NCBI GenBank assembly: GCA_965199815.1
Contig: CBDATE010000028.1
Coordinates: 248,001 to 312,000 of the forward strand
Source: Azotimanducus sp965199815
Lineage (GTDB): Bacteria > Pseudomonadota > Gammaproteobacteria > Pseudomonadales > Azotimanducaceae
Reading direction: 5' to 3'
DNA length: 64,000 nt
Shown: positions 1 to 7,221 of the stretch, one piece after another
How the letters are laid out: each line of letters starts with the position of its first letter
How positions within the stretch are numbered: the stretch's first letter is position 1
Notes under the pieces: model-generated
Told to the model about the DNA's origin: nothing
Seen by the model: the letters and a program-made list of their open reading frames with translations, nothing else
Databases searched by the model: none
Translations under genes and position numbers: made by a program

Positions 1-814
1 GCAGATATTCTCTCGCAAGCCCCGCCGCGGTGGTGTTCGGATGCTCGGCAAGCACCCTTTGCAGATGGTCTTCAGCCGTCTGCGCGTCTCCAAGCCGGTT
101 GTACACAACGCCGAGCTTGTAGAGCGAATCGGGCACCTTGGGATTGTCCGGGAAGAGGGTCAATACCTGTACGAAGGATTGTCTTGACTTCTCGAGATCG
201 TCTAGCTGCAAGTGCAGTTCGCCGAGCCAATAAAAGGCATTGGGCGTGTAGTCGCCATTCGGGTAGGCGATGAGAAACTGATCGAAGGCAGTGACCGCCT
301 GCTCGAATTGGCGACCCTCGACGAGGGCGAACACCTGCTGGTAGGAGTCTTCCTCGCTGAGCGGCCGGGTTGTCGCGGGGGTTTCTGATGTGCTGTCGGG
401 CGATTTGCTGATCGCATCGCCCGTTTCGCCCACCTGGAGTTCTCCCGATATCTCGCCGGTGGGTACCGGTTGCCGACGCAGTCGGCGGTCGAGGTCCATG
501 TACTGCGCCGATTGCTGGCGAGTCACCTCATCAAGCCGATAGGTGAGTTCTTCAAGCTCGCCGCGCAGGTTCATCACCTCGTTTTGCAGCAGCTGCAGCT
601 CGTGAAAGAGTGCGGAGAGATTGCTTGATGCCTGTCGGGGTTGCGGTGAATTCCGGTTGTTCGGTGCGGTTGAGGGTTCGGCGGGCGCGCTGCGCTCGAT
701 GATCTCGACGGGGGATTCCTGAGCCAACCCTGCCAGTGGCGTGAATGCGATGCAAGCCAGGAGCCAGCAGCCAGCGCCGCGGAGTTTCCGGTCTCTCAGC
801 TGCGCTGATTGCAT
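1..814 (-). CDS. cpoB: Cell division coordinator CpoB (YbgF), 3' end cut by window
   Basis: Periplasmic TPR protein that links peptidoglycan synthesis with Tol-Pal during division. The ATG at 814 begins a signal peptide (charged start, hydrophobic stretch, then GLAQ). A coiled-coil trimerisation segment follows at about residues 65-105 (LFHELQLLQNEVMNLRGELE), then a low-complexity linker. Tandem TPR motifs start near residue 165 (SYQQVFALVEGRQFEQAV, then NAFYWLGELHLQLDDLEKS, then DSLYKLGVVYNRLGDAQTA). Family members are about 250-280 residues, so only the last few codons are missing. It lies 21 bases downstream of pal on the same strand, the usual tol-pal order. Identification is firm; exact signal cleavage is not resolved. 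Confidence 0.95.
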   Translation of the reverse strand, partial: MQSAQLRDRKLRGAGCWLLACIAFTPLAGLAQESPVEIIERSAPAEPSTAPNNRNSPQPRQASSNLSALFHELQLLQNEVMNLRGELEELTYRLDEVTRQQSAQYMDLDRRLRRQPVPTGEISGELQVGETGDAISKSPDSTSETPATTRPLSEEDSYQQVFALVEGRQFEQAVTAFDQFLIAYPNGDYTPNAFYWLGELHLQLDDLEKSRQSFVQVLTLFPDNPKVPDSLYKLGVVYNRLGDAQTAEDHLQRVLAEHPNTTAAGLAREYL

Positions 815-835
815 TGCCAGGGCACGAGCGAAGGG

Positions 836-1378
836 TTAGCGGTACACGATCTCGACGCGACGATTCTGCGTCCAGGCAGCTTCGTTGCTTGCCGGGTTGA
901 CTGGACGCTCTTCGCCATAGCTCACTGCTTCGATCTGCGACAGACCAGCGCCGGAGGCCACCATGAAGCGCGACACCGCGTTTGCACGCGCCTCGCCTAA
1001 CGCCAGGTTGTAGTCGCGTGTGCCGCGCTCGTCGCAATGGCCCTCGAGCGTGGCTGTCATATCGCGGTTTTCCTGCAGGAAGATTGAATGCAGATTGAGG
1101 ATTTCAAAGTCGTTCCGGGAAATGACCGCTTCGTCGTAATCGAAATAGAAGACGCGAGAAAGCGGTGCGCCGGTTTCAGGGTTGATCGGGTTGCCGCTTG
1201 CATCGACTTCAATTCTGTTTATGGCAAGCTCCGGGTCATCAGCGGAGAGCGGTTCCTCAAGTGTCGGCTCTGGCTCTTCAGGGATGGGCGGTTGACTCGG
1301 CGGCGAAGAAGGGCAACCGGCAAGCAGGAAGGACAAGGAGAAAAGAGCAAACGCCTTGGTGACATATTCGCGTTCCAC
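836..1378 (-). CDS. pal: Peptidoglycan-associated lipoprotein Pal
   Basis: Outer-membrane lipoprotein of the Tol-Pal complex that anchors the envelope to peptidoglycan. The 180-residue protein has a lipoprotein signal with lipobox LLAGC (Cys at 22), a Pro/Glu-rich linker and a C-terminal OmpA-like domain. That domain has the typical strand VFYFDYDEAVI, the segment LEGHCDERGTRDYNLALGEARAN and the end NRRVEIVYR. The start is a GTG (1378). No tolB lies upstream; instead there is a 390-bp non-coding gap and a divergent gene, so pal-cpoB appears to have its own promoter and to be unlinked from tolB. Confidence 0.95.
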   Translation of the reverse strand: MEREYVTKAFALFSLSFLLAGCPSSPPSQPPIPEEPEPTLEEPLSADDPELAINRIEVDASGNPINPETGAPLSRVFYFDYDEAVISRNDFEILNLHSIFLQENRDMTATLEGHCDERGTRDYNLALGEARANAVSRFMVASGAGLSQIEAVSYGEERPVNPASNEAAWTQNRRVEIVYR

Positions 1379-1770
1379 TGTACGACCCTATGATGAGGAC
1401 AAAGCGCATGATAGGCGAAATTGAGGCCAATACACAAGGTATATGCTCGTGCACACGGGCGAGCATGATGTGCAGCCTGGCCTTTCCCATAGACCGTTCC
1501 CGTATGGGAGGGGGACTTGCGACGCATGTTCCGGACTGCCCACACGGTGAGGTGTCGCCTGGAGTAGAATCGCGCTGTTCGGAGCCTCTGGTGTGGGTTG
1601 AAAACAAGGATATCCGAACCGTCGCCCGGATGCCGCGCATGCGTGGCATCCGGGGGTACCGGCGGAGAGTGATGGACTTGGGCCGGGTACTCTTGCCAAG
1701 GGGCTGTGTGAAGTCAGGAACCTCACACAAGTATCCTGTCTCGCGATGGAGGCCCGTCAGGGATTCGAAT
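1379..1770. other. Hairpin-rich non-coding gap between pal and the M50-like gene
   Basis: No credible protein is encoded here. The plus frame that is open across it reads as Arg/Cys-rich sequence unlike the neighbours. It holds four inverted repeats: ATGCTCG arms at 1443-1449/1460-1466; TCCCAT arms at 1485-1490/1504-1509; a 30-bp palindrome at 1625-1654 with one mismatched pair; and TGTGTGA arms at 1705-1711/1723-1729. It must carry the pal promoter and that of the divergent gene. It could also encode a structured RNA, but I recognise no known family (checked by eye against RNase P RNA, tmRNA, 4.5S and 6S landmarks). Confidence 0.6.
1625..1654. repeat. 30-bp near-perfect palindrome
   Basis: The arms begin CCCGGATGCC and end GGCATCCGGG around a CGCATGCG centre. 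Only one base pair is mismatched across the whole 30 bp. No T-run follows on either strand, so it does not look like an intrinsic terminator. An operator, a REP-like element or part of a structured RNA are possible. Confidence 0.8.
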
Positions 1771-2391
1771 ATGGCAGACATGGCAGATAGTCAGTCGGCG
1801 AGTCGCCAGAATCGGGAGCCGAGGCTCGGCGGCGCGTTACTCAAGGACGCTACGCTGATACTCATGGCGCTCGCCATCTGGGGCAGCGCCGATCACTGGG
1901 CGAGTTCCAGCGGCTTGCCACTGGCGTTGGTGACCGCTGTGGGCACCGCCCTCATCGCCGGATGGTTTATTGCCTCGCTGCTGCATGAATGGGGACACTA
2001 TGCCGGTGCCAGACTCAGCGGGTCCAGGGTAACGCTCACGAGCCCCTCCGCATTGCTGAGTCTTCGCTATCGCTTCGAGCCAGAGCACAACAACCTGGCG
2101 CAGTTCACCGCCATGAGCCTTGCGGGCAGTCTCGCCCACTGGGGGGTGTTCGCCGCCGCTGTGCTGCTCCTGCCCTTGACCAGCCTTGCACAACTGGCAC
2201 TGGTCAGCGCGAGCTTCGCGTTTGCCGTGTTCGCCAGCTTCGTCGAGTGGCCTATCATCGCGCGCACCAGTCTGCGGCGGGTGGCACCAAAGGACGCTTT
2301 CGGACACGTGAATGCGCGCTTTCTGCAGCGCAATCACGTTATTGGAGGGTTTGCCGGACTCGCGCTGCTGCTGTATCTGGCGTTGGTATAG
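1771..2391 (+). CDS. M50-like membrane protein with HEWGH motif
   Basis: Predicted 206-residue inner-membrane protein with about five hydrophobic segments. The second (about residues 52-75) carries HEWGH, matching the HExxH zinc-ligand pattern of site-2-protease-type (M50) metallopeptidases. I see no clear second M50 motif (N-P-DG), so activity is uncertain and it may be a non-proteolytic relative. The start was placed at the ATG at 1771, because residues encoded further upstream in this frame look non-coding. There is no good Shine-Dalgarno sequence (GGAGG lies 18 bases away), so the ATG at 1780 is also possible. It converges on tpm. Confidence 0.7.
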   Translation: MADMADSQSASRQNREPRLGGALLKDATLILMALAIWGSADHWASSSGLPLALVTAVGTALIAGWFIASLLHEWGHYAGARLSGSRVTLTSPSALLSLRYRFEPEHNNLAQFTAMSLAGSLAHWGVFAAAVLLLPLTSLAQLALVSASFAFAVFASFVEWPIIARTSLRRVAPKDAFGHVNARFLQRNHVIGGFAGLALLLYLALV

Positions 2392-2447
2392 CCCAGCGCC
2401 GCCGAGCAGCGCAGAAACGCCTGAACTCGGGAGACACCCCCGCAGAC

Positions 2448-3116
2448 CTACCTCGGCAGTATCCTCCACACGCACTGACGCACCGGGCTTGATGTGCTGC
2501 CAAGCCCCGCTTCGACGAATCTCGGCGGTATATCGCTGGTCACTTCCTCACGGAGCAGCGCCACTTCGCAGGCATCTCCATAGATAGCGTGAACCTCGTC
2601 TGTCGGCACGGAAAATGGCGGGCCTTCAATACGAGTCTGGTCATATTCGAGCGTCAGCAACAGACTGCGCGCCCGCTCGGGCAAGGCACCTTTGAGCAAT
2701 CTGGCGTAGGCGAGACGCATCTCTCGTGGCAGCGCAATCAGGGCACCACGATCATAGACGGCATCCACAGCGCAGAGGTGATGCGCGTCAAGGTCGAACA
2801 CATCTCCCTGCAGGATGCCAACCGCTCCCCCCTGATGACATACGAAACGCCCCGCCTGACGAGGCTCGTACGCAATCCCGGCTTCGTCAAAAAACGCCCT
2901 GACGGCGATTGCGGACAACTCGCAACCAAGTACGCGATGACCCTGCGCGGCGAGATAGCCCATGTCGAGCGACTTTCCGCAGAGCGGCACAAACACCCTG
3001 GCATCAGGGTCGAGGCCAAGATTTTGCCAGTGCTCAATCAGCAGCGGGTTGACATCCTGCCGGTGCCAGCCAAGCTGGTCACTCTGCCAGCGCTCGAGCC
3101 AGAAGTCCTTGTGCAT
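2448..3116 (-). CDS. tpm: Thiopurine S-methyltransferase
   Basis: SAM-dependent methyltransferase of the bacterial TPMT family (222 residues, usual size about 215-225), which methylates thiols and in bacteria also selenium and tellurium oxyanions. It starts with the typical MHKDFWLERWQ. It has the SAM-binding segment RVFVPLCGKSLDMGYLA near residues 40-56, GCELSAIAV after it, and DAVYDRGALIALP about residue 120, followed by a family-typical TLEYDQ. The ATG at 3116 was chosen because the homologous N-terminus begins there; no strong ribosome site is visible. It lies 40 bases downstream of ggt on the same strand, so the two probably form an operon handling thiol compounds. Confidence 0.93.
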   Translation of the reverse strand: MHKDFWLERWQSDQLGWHRQDVNPLLIEHWQNLGLDPDARVFVPLCGKSLDMGYLAAQGHRVLGCELSAIAVRAFFDEAGIAYEPRQAGRFVCHQGGAVGILQGDVFDLDAHHLCAVDAVYDRGALIALPREMRLAYARLLKGALPERARSLLLTLEYDQTRIEGPPFSVPTDEVHAIYGDACEVALLREEVTSDIPPRFVEAGLGSTSSPVRQCVWRILPR

Positions 3117-3156
3117 TGGGGGGGCATCCAGGGTTCGCGGGCGCTGCCACAAATCG

Positions 3157-4878
3157 CTACAGACCGGCCGCACCGGTATCCCGCCTGGGGTCCGGGTACC
3201 CCGTGAGCACACCGTATCGGGACAGCGCCGAATTGGCGCAGCCTATCTTGCGCGTGGCGGGCATTTGTACGAGGCCTTGGTGGCCCATGGCTTTCAGCGC
3301 CGTCTCCACCTCCCCGGAAATTGCGCCCTGCTCGAAGAAGATGCGGTCCGGCTGCCATTGGTGGTGGAATCTCGGAGCTGCCACGGCATCCTCGGGGGAC
3401 ATGCCATACTCCAGCAGATTCAGCACCACCTGCATCACCGTGGTGATGATGGTGCTGCCGCCGGGTGAGCCCGTGACGAAGATCACATCCTCCTCGTCAT
3501 GGGTGACAATCGTCGGGGTCATGGAACTCAGCATGCGCTTCGTCGGCGCTATGGCGTTCGCTTCTCCGCCGAGCAGACCAAACGCATTCGGCACATCCGG
3601 CGCAGCTGCGAAGTCATCCATCTCGTTGTTCAAGAGAAATCCGGCACCATCAACCACGATTTTCGAGCCATAGCCGAGATTGATAGTGGTCGTGTAGGAG
3701 ACGGCGTTACCCTCGCCGTCAACCACCGAGATATGCGTGGTATCCGGCCCTTCGTTCCAGATGCCCGCGTGTACCTCACCCGAGGGCGTGGCACGCTCCG
3801 GGTCAAAGTCGGAAAATCGCTCGACGGCATAACTTCTCTCGATGAGTCTGGCGACCGGCACAGGATAGAAGTCCGGGTCGCCAAGGTGTTGTGCCCGGTC
3901 GGCATAGGCGCGACGTTCGGCTTCAATCACCGTGTGCGCTGCCTCACGGCTGTTCCAACCCGCTGCGCCCAGCTTCCGATCTTCCAGCATGTTGAGCATC
4001 TGAATGAGCAGTACGCCCCCCGAGGACGGCGGCCCCATGGTGTGTATGCGATAGTCGCCATACTCGCCGGTCAGCGGTTCGCGCCACACAGACTCGTATG
4101 CAGCGAGGTCCTCGTGGGAAATGATCCCGTTTCCGCGCTGCATTTCAGCGACGATCAGGTCTGCGGTTTCGCCTGTATAGAAGCCGGCCTTGCCCTGCTC
4201 GGCGATGCGCTTCAGGGTCTTGGCGAGCGCCGGTTGATGCCATATCTCTCCCGGCTGGTAGAGAGCCCCGTCCTTGCTGAACTTGGCCTTGCCGGCGGGC
4301 AGGCGCGAGAGTGCTGCAAAGTTGCGCTCGATACTCGCCGCCAGGGCATCACTCAAGGGAAACCCGGATTCGGCCAGCTCCATAGCCGGTGCTATCACCT
4401 GTTCGAGCGACAGATTTCCGTAGCCCTCGAGTACGTCAATCAATCCGGCAACGGTGCCCGGCACACCTGCCGAGAGATGCGTCCCGGTCGAGAGATCGGG
4501 AATCATTGCGCCCTGCTCATCCACAAACATATCCCGTTCAGCTGCGGCCGGTGCCTTCTCGCGATGGTCATTGCTGACGAAAGTGCCGTCCGCAAGACGA
4601 ATCACCATGAACCCGCCACCGCCAAGATTGCCTGCCGTCGGGTGGGTCACAGCCAGCGCGAAGCCCGTTGCCACGGCAGCGTCGATAGCGTTGCCACCGA
4701 GTTCGATCATGCTCGCGCCCGCTTCGGACGCGATGATGGAGTTTGATGAGACCACGACTCGGGTTCCCTGTACCGAGGTGGATTCCGACCAGGCGAGGCT
4801 GAAGCCGAGCAGCAGGACGAGAGACAGGATTGGCAAGGAATGACTCACGGGCAACCAATGGGTGAGGAATGCATACAT
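3157..4878 (-). CDS. ggt: Gamma-glutamyltransferase (glutathione hydrolase)
   Basis: Periplasmic N-terminal-nucleophile enzyme that cleaves the gamma-glutamyl bond of glutathione. The 573-residue proenzyme starts with a hydrophobic signal sequence (about residues 14-30). The autoprocessing and nucleophile site is the Thr pair in GPDTTHISVVDGEGNAVS, marking the small-subunit start. Also visible are NLGGGGFMV, the substrate-binding TTINLGYGS, and LSSMTPTIV with GSPGGSTIITTV near the C-terminus. The outermost sensible start is ATG 4878. However, a TATACT -10-like box at 4883-4888 would put transcription start near it, so GTG 4848 (VSHSLPILSL) is an alternative. tpm follows in the same direction. 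The 5' flank carries a strong inverted repeat (4891-4920). Confidence 0.95.
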   Translation of the reverse strand: MYAFLTHWLPVSHSLPILSLVLLLGFSLAWSESTSVQGTRVVVSSNSIIASEAGASMIELGGNAIDAAVATGFALAVTHPTAGNLGGGGFMVIRLADGTFVSNDHREKAPAAAERDMFVDEQGAMIPDLSTGTHLSAGVPGTVAGLIDVLEGYGNLSLEQVIAPAMELAESGFPLSDALAASIERNFAALSRLPAGKAKFSKDGALYQPGEIWHQPALAKTLKRIAEQGKAGFYTGETADLIVAEMQRGNGIISHEDLAAYESVWREPLTGEYGDYRIHTMGPPSSGGVLLIQMLNMLEDRKLGAAGWNSREAAHTVIEAERRAYADRAQHLGDPDFYPVPVARLIERSYAVERFSDFDPERATPSGEVHAGIWNEGPDTTHISVVDGEGNAVSYTTTINLGYGSKIVVDGAGFLLNNEMDDFAAAPDVPNAFGLLGGEANAIAPTKRMLSSMTPTIVTHDEEDVIFVTGSPGGSTIITTVMQVVLNLLEYGMSPEDAVAAPRFHHQWQPDRIFFEQGAISGEVETALKAMGHQGLVQMPATRKIGCANSALSRYGVLTGYPDPRRDTGAAGL

Positions 4879-4890
4879 TCCAAGTATATT

Positions 4891-4920
4891 CTGATCAAGT
4901 CCACGGATGGACTTGATCAG
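4891..4920. promoter_or_regulatory. 13-bp perfect inverted repeat upstream of ggt
   Basis: The arms are CTGATCAAGTCCA (4891-4903) and its exact complement (4908-4920), with a 4-base loop. It lies 12 bases upstream of the ggt ATG and overlaps the expected promoter. The proximal half (GGACTTGATCAG read on minus) recurs at the same 12-base distance from an ATG in front of tesB (42128-42152). This suggests an operator or a shared leader hairpin. No regulator can be assigned. Confidence 0.65.
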
Positions 4921-5037
4921 AGCATAATGTGTGATGCCACGCCAACAGGCGGCATAGCGAGGCAACGGATGCCTGTTTCGCAGTGCCGGTTCACTATACC
5001 CAGGCAAGGACGCGCAATCAGCACCACAAGCAACCAC

Positions 5038-6261
5038 ATGGCATCGACAGCCGGTGTACTGCGTCACAAATTGGGCGGCATCGCGCTGGCATCCCAGGGG
5101 CTCACGAGCAAGTGGCCCTTCGGACGAGGCTTGGGAGGTGCGAGACGAGCCATTGAACACCTCGGCTATGTGCAGATAGATGCCATCTCGGTCATCAACC
5201 GGGCGCACCTGCATACCCTGTGGAATCGCCTGCCGGACTTCTCGCAAGCACATCTTGACCGGCTGATACGGGAGCGAGTGGTGTTCGAGTACTGGTTTCA
5301 TGCCGCCTCGTACCTTCCGATGCGCGACTTCCGCTTCGCCCTGCCACGCATGAAAGCGCTTCAGGAAGGCAAGCGCCACTGGGGCCTGAACGAGCAAGCG
5401 CGCATCTTGCGGGGCATCCTGGAACGCATCCGGCTTGACGGCCCACTCAAGGCGAGAGACCTGAGCGAGCGCCGACCAGAGAGGCAATCGGGGGGGTGGT
5501 GGAGCTTCGGCCCCATCAAGCGCGGCTTGATACAACTGCAAATGCAAGGCGATTTGATCGTCGAGGGGCGAGACGGATTCGAGAAATCCTACGATCTGCC
5601 CGAGCGCGTCATCCCGTCCTGGGTGAACACCGGCATGCCTTCAACCCGCGAACTCGGCGAACATCTCGTCACCACCGCCTTGCGTGCTCAAGGCGTGACC
5701 GGCCTGGCAGAAATCGTCCATTTGCGACGGGACGGTGCCTTGCGCCAGGCCGTTACAGACATCCTGCACGATCGGCAAGCCACAGGGGAATTGATCAAGC
5801 TGGTCGTGCAGGAGACACCCTATTACCTGTCCGCCGCCTCATTCGAGGCACCTGCGCGCCGGGCGCAGCCTCAGGTGCGCCTCCTGTCTCCGTTTGACAA
5901 CGCCATCATTCACCGACAACGCACCAGGCACTTGCATGGCTTCGATTACACGCTCGAGTGTTATGTCCCGCCGGACAAGCGCCGATTCGGGTACTTCTGC
6001 CTGCCGATTCTCTTCGGCAAGCGTTTCGTCGGTCGAGCCGACTGCAAGGCACACCGCCATGCGGGCATATTTGAAGTCAGGCACCTGAGCCTGGAGCACC
6101 CGCCCACGGAACCCGCACGGATGGCGACCTTCTGTGCCGCGCTCTCGAGCGAACTCGTACGCCTTGCCGAGTGGCACAATTGTGCACAGGTTCGCATCAC
6201 GCGAACAACGCCGGAGAATGCTTGCTTCATGGAGATTGATGATGCCCTACGCCCATCCTGA
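5038..6261 (+). CDS. ycaQ: YcaQ/AlkX-family DNA glycosylase (winged-helix, interstrand crosslink repair)
   Basis: The protein (407 residues, E. coli YcaQ about 410) belongs to the HTH_42 winged-helix glycosylase family that unhooks DNA interstrand crosslinks and excises alkylated bases. The catalytic motif of the YcaQ/AlkX branch, Q-x-D, is visible as GYVQIDAISV near residues 42-51. Further matches are EYWFHAASYLPMRDFR, GWWSFGPIKRGL, LLSPFDNAIIHRQRT, YTLECYVPPDKRRFGYF and GRADCKAHR, all family-diagnostic. The ATG at 5038 was chosen because conservation begins there. The frame is open upstream to 4840 but that part overlaps the ggt 5' end and looks non-coding. The sulfurtransferase gene overlaps its 3' end by 20 bases. 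Confidence 0.92.
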   Translation: MASTAGVLRHKLGGIALASQGLTSKWPFGRGLGGARRAIEHLGYVQIDAISVINRAHLHTLWNRLPDFSQAHLDRLIRERVVFEYWFHAASYLPMRDFRFALPRMKALQEGKRHWGLNEQARILRGILERIRLDGPLKARDLSERRPERQSGGWWSFGPIKRGLIQLQMQGDLIVEGRDGFEKSYDLPERVIPSWVNTGMPSTRELGEHLVTTALRAQGVTGLAEIVHLRRDGALRQAVTDILHDRQATGELIKLVVQETPYYLSAASFEAPARRAQPQVRLLSPFDNAIIHRQRTRHLHGFDYTLECYVPPDKRRFGYFCLPILFGKRFVGRADCKAHRHAGIFEVRHLSLEHPPTEPARMATFCAALSSELVRLAEWHNCAQVRITRTTPENACFMEIDDALRPS

Positions 6262-7126
6262 ATATCTGACGAGTGCCGAGACGCTCGCACGGCTCGTGGA
6301 AGAGGCCGCCCGAAACCCGCAATCCACGCTCAGAATCTACGATTGCTCCGTGACCGCAGCGCGTACGCTGAACGGGACCAGTCTCATCTCCGGCAGAGAT
6401 GCCTGGCGCAAGAACGCGATTGTCGGCAGTGGCTTCATGGATCTGGTGGATTCCTTTTCGGATTCCGGCAGCGCATTGAGGTTCACGCTGCCGAGTGTGC
6501 ACACCCTGCAAGCCGCCTGCCGGGAAGTTGGCATATGCAACGACAGTCACGTGGTGCTGTACAGCGCATCGCACGTCATGTGGGCGACGCGCGCCTGGTG
6601 GATGCTGCATTCATGCGGCCACAAACATGTATCGGTGCTTGACGGTGGTCTCGCAGCCTGGCGACAGGCGGGTGGCGGGCTCGCACCGGGCCACCAACAT
6701 TACCCGCGCGGTGACTTCGATGTCGCTCCGGACAAGTCAAAGTGGGCCGATCAACGGCAGGTGCTGAACGCCGTTGGCAGCGACACCCTGTGTACCCTGA
6801 ACGCCCTTCCACAGGCCCTGCACAGTGGGCAGGCATCCTCGCCTTACGGGCGGCGCGGACACATTCCGGGAAGTCTCAATCTGGAGTACGAATCGCTGCT
6901 TGACGACGGACGCTTCAAGGATGCACACGCCATACGGTCGGCTCTGGCAGCAAGTGGGGCGCGCGAGCAGTCAGGCAAGATCATCTATTGTGGCGCAGGC
7001 ATTTCCGCCACTCTTGATGCCTTCGCGCTCGCGTTGATCGGAGAAGAAGATGTGCGCGTGTACGATGGCTCGCTGGCTGAATGGGCGCGCGACCCGAATC
7101 TGCCGATGCAGGTGAGCGCAGGATGA
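6242..7126 (+). CDS. Rhodanese-family sulfurtransferase (SseA/3-mercaptopyruvate type)
   Basis: Two-domain rhodanese of 294 residues, the usual size of thiosulfate or 3-mercaptopyruvate sulfurtransferases. The N-terminal domain is inactive and carries VVLYSASHVMWATRAWWML and VLDGGLAAWRQAGG. The C-terminal domain has the catalytic loop IYCGAGISATLDAFAL, whose Cys is the persulfide carrier. The CGxGxxA loop resembles mercaptopyruvate sulfurtransferases more than CRKGVT thiosulfate rhodaneses. GGAG at 6231-6234 serves as ribosome site; ATG at 6239 or 6242 follows, and 6242 has the better spacing. The start lies inside the end of ycaQ, suggesting coupled translation. Some expected residues are altered (RIYDCSVT in place of LLDARW), so substrate preference is uncertain. 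Confidence 0.88.
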   Translation: MPYAHPEYLTSAETLARLVEEAARNPQSTLRIYDCSVTAARTLNGTSLISGRDAWRKNAIVGSGFMDLVDSFSDSGSALRFTLPSVHTLQAACREVGICNDSHVVLYSASHVMWATRAWWMLHSCGHKHVSVLDGGLAAWRQAGGGLAPGHQHYPRGDFDVAPDKSKWADQRQVLNAVGSDTLCTLNALPQALHSGQASSPYGRRGHIPGSLNLEYESLLDDGRFKDAHAIRSALAASGAREQSGKIIYCGAGISATLDAFALALIGEEDVRVYDGSLAEWARDPNLPMQVSAG

Positions 7127-7221
7127 TTGGAGGCTGTCGAGGTGGTGTATTGGCTCGGTGCGCTTCGGGCTGCTTCAGCATATCCCTGCGATACCCGCCG
7201 TACCCCCGAGATATCCGCGCG

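Noticed and set aside
1390..1770. N-terminal extension of the M50-like protein to 1390
   Set aside because: The extension is Arg/Cys-rich, has no homology-like pattern and overlaps the hairpin-rich region.
1440..1770. RNase P RNA, tmRNA, 4.5S RNA, 6S RNA or a tRNA
   Set aside because: None of the signature sequences (for example GAGGAAAGTCC, an ANDENYALAA-like tag, or tRNA arms) is present on either strand.
4879..5547. N-terminal extension of Ggt to 5547
   Set aside because: It is antisense to ycaQ and would put 220 unrelated residues before the signal peptide.
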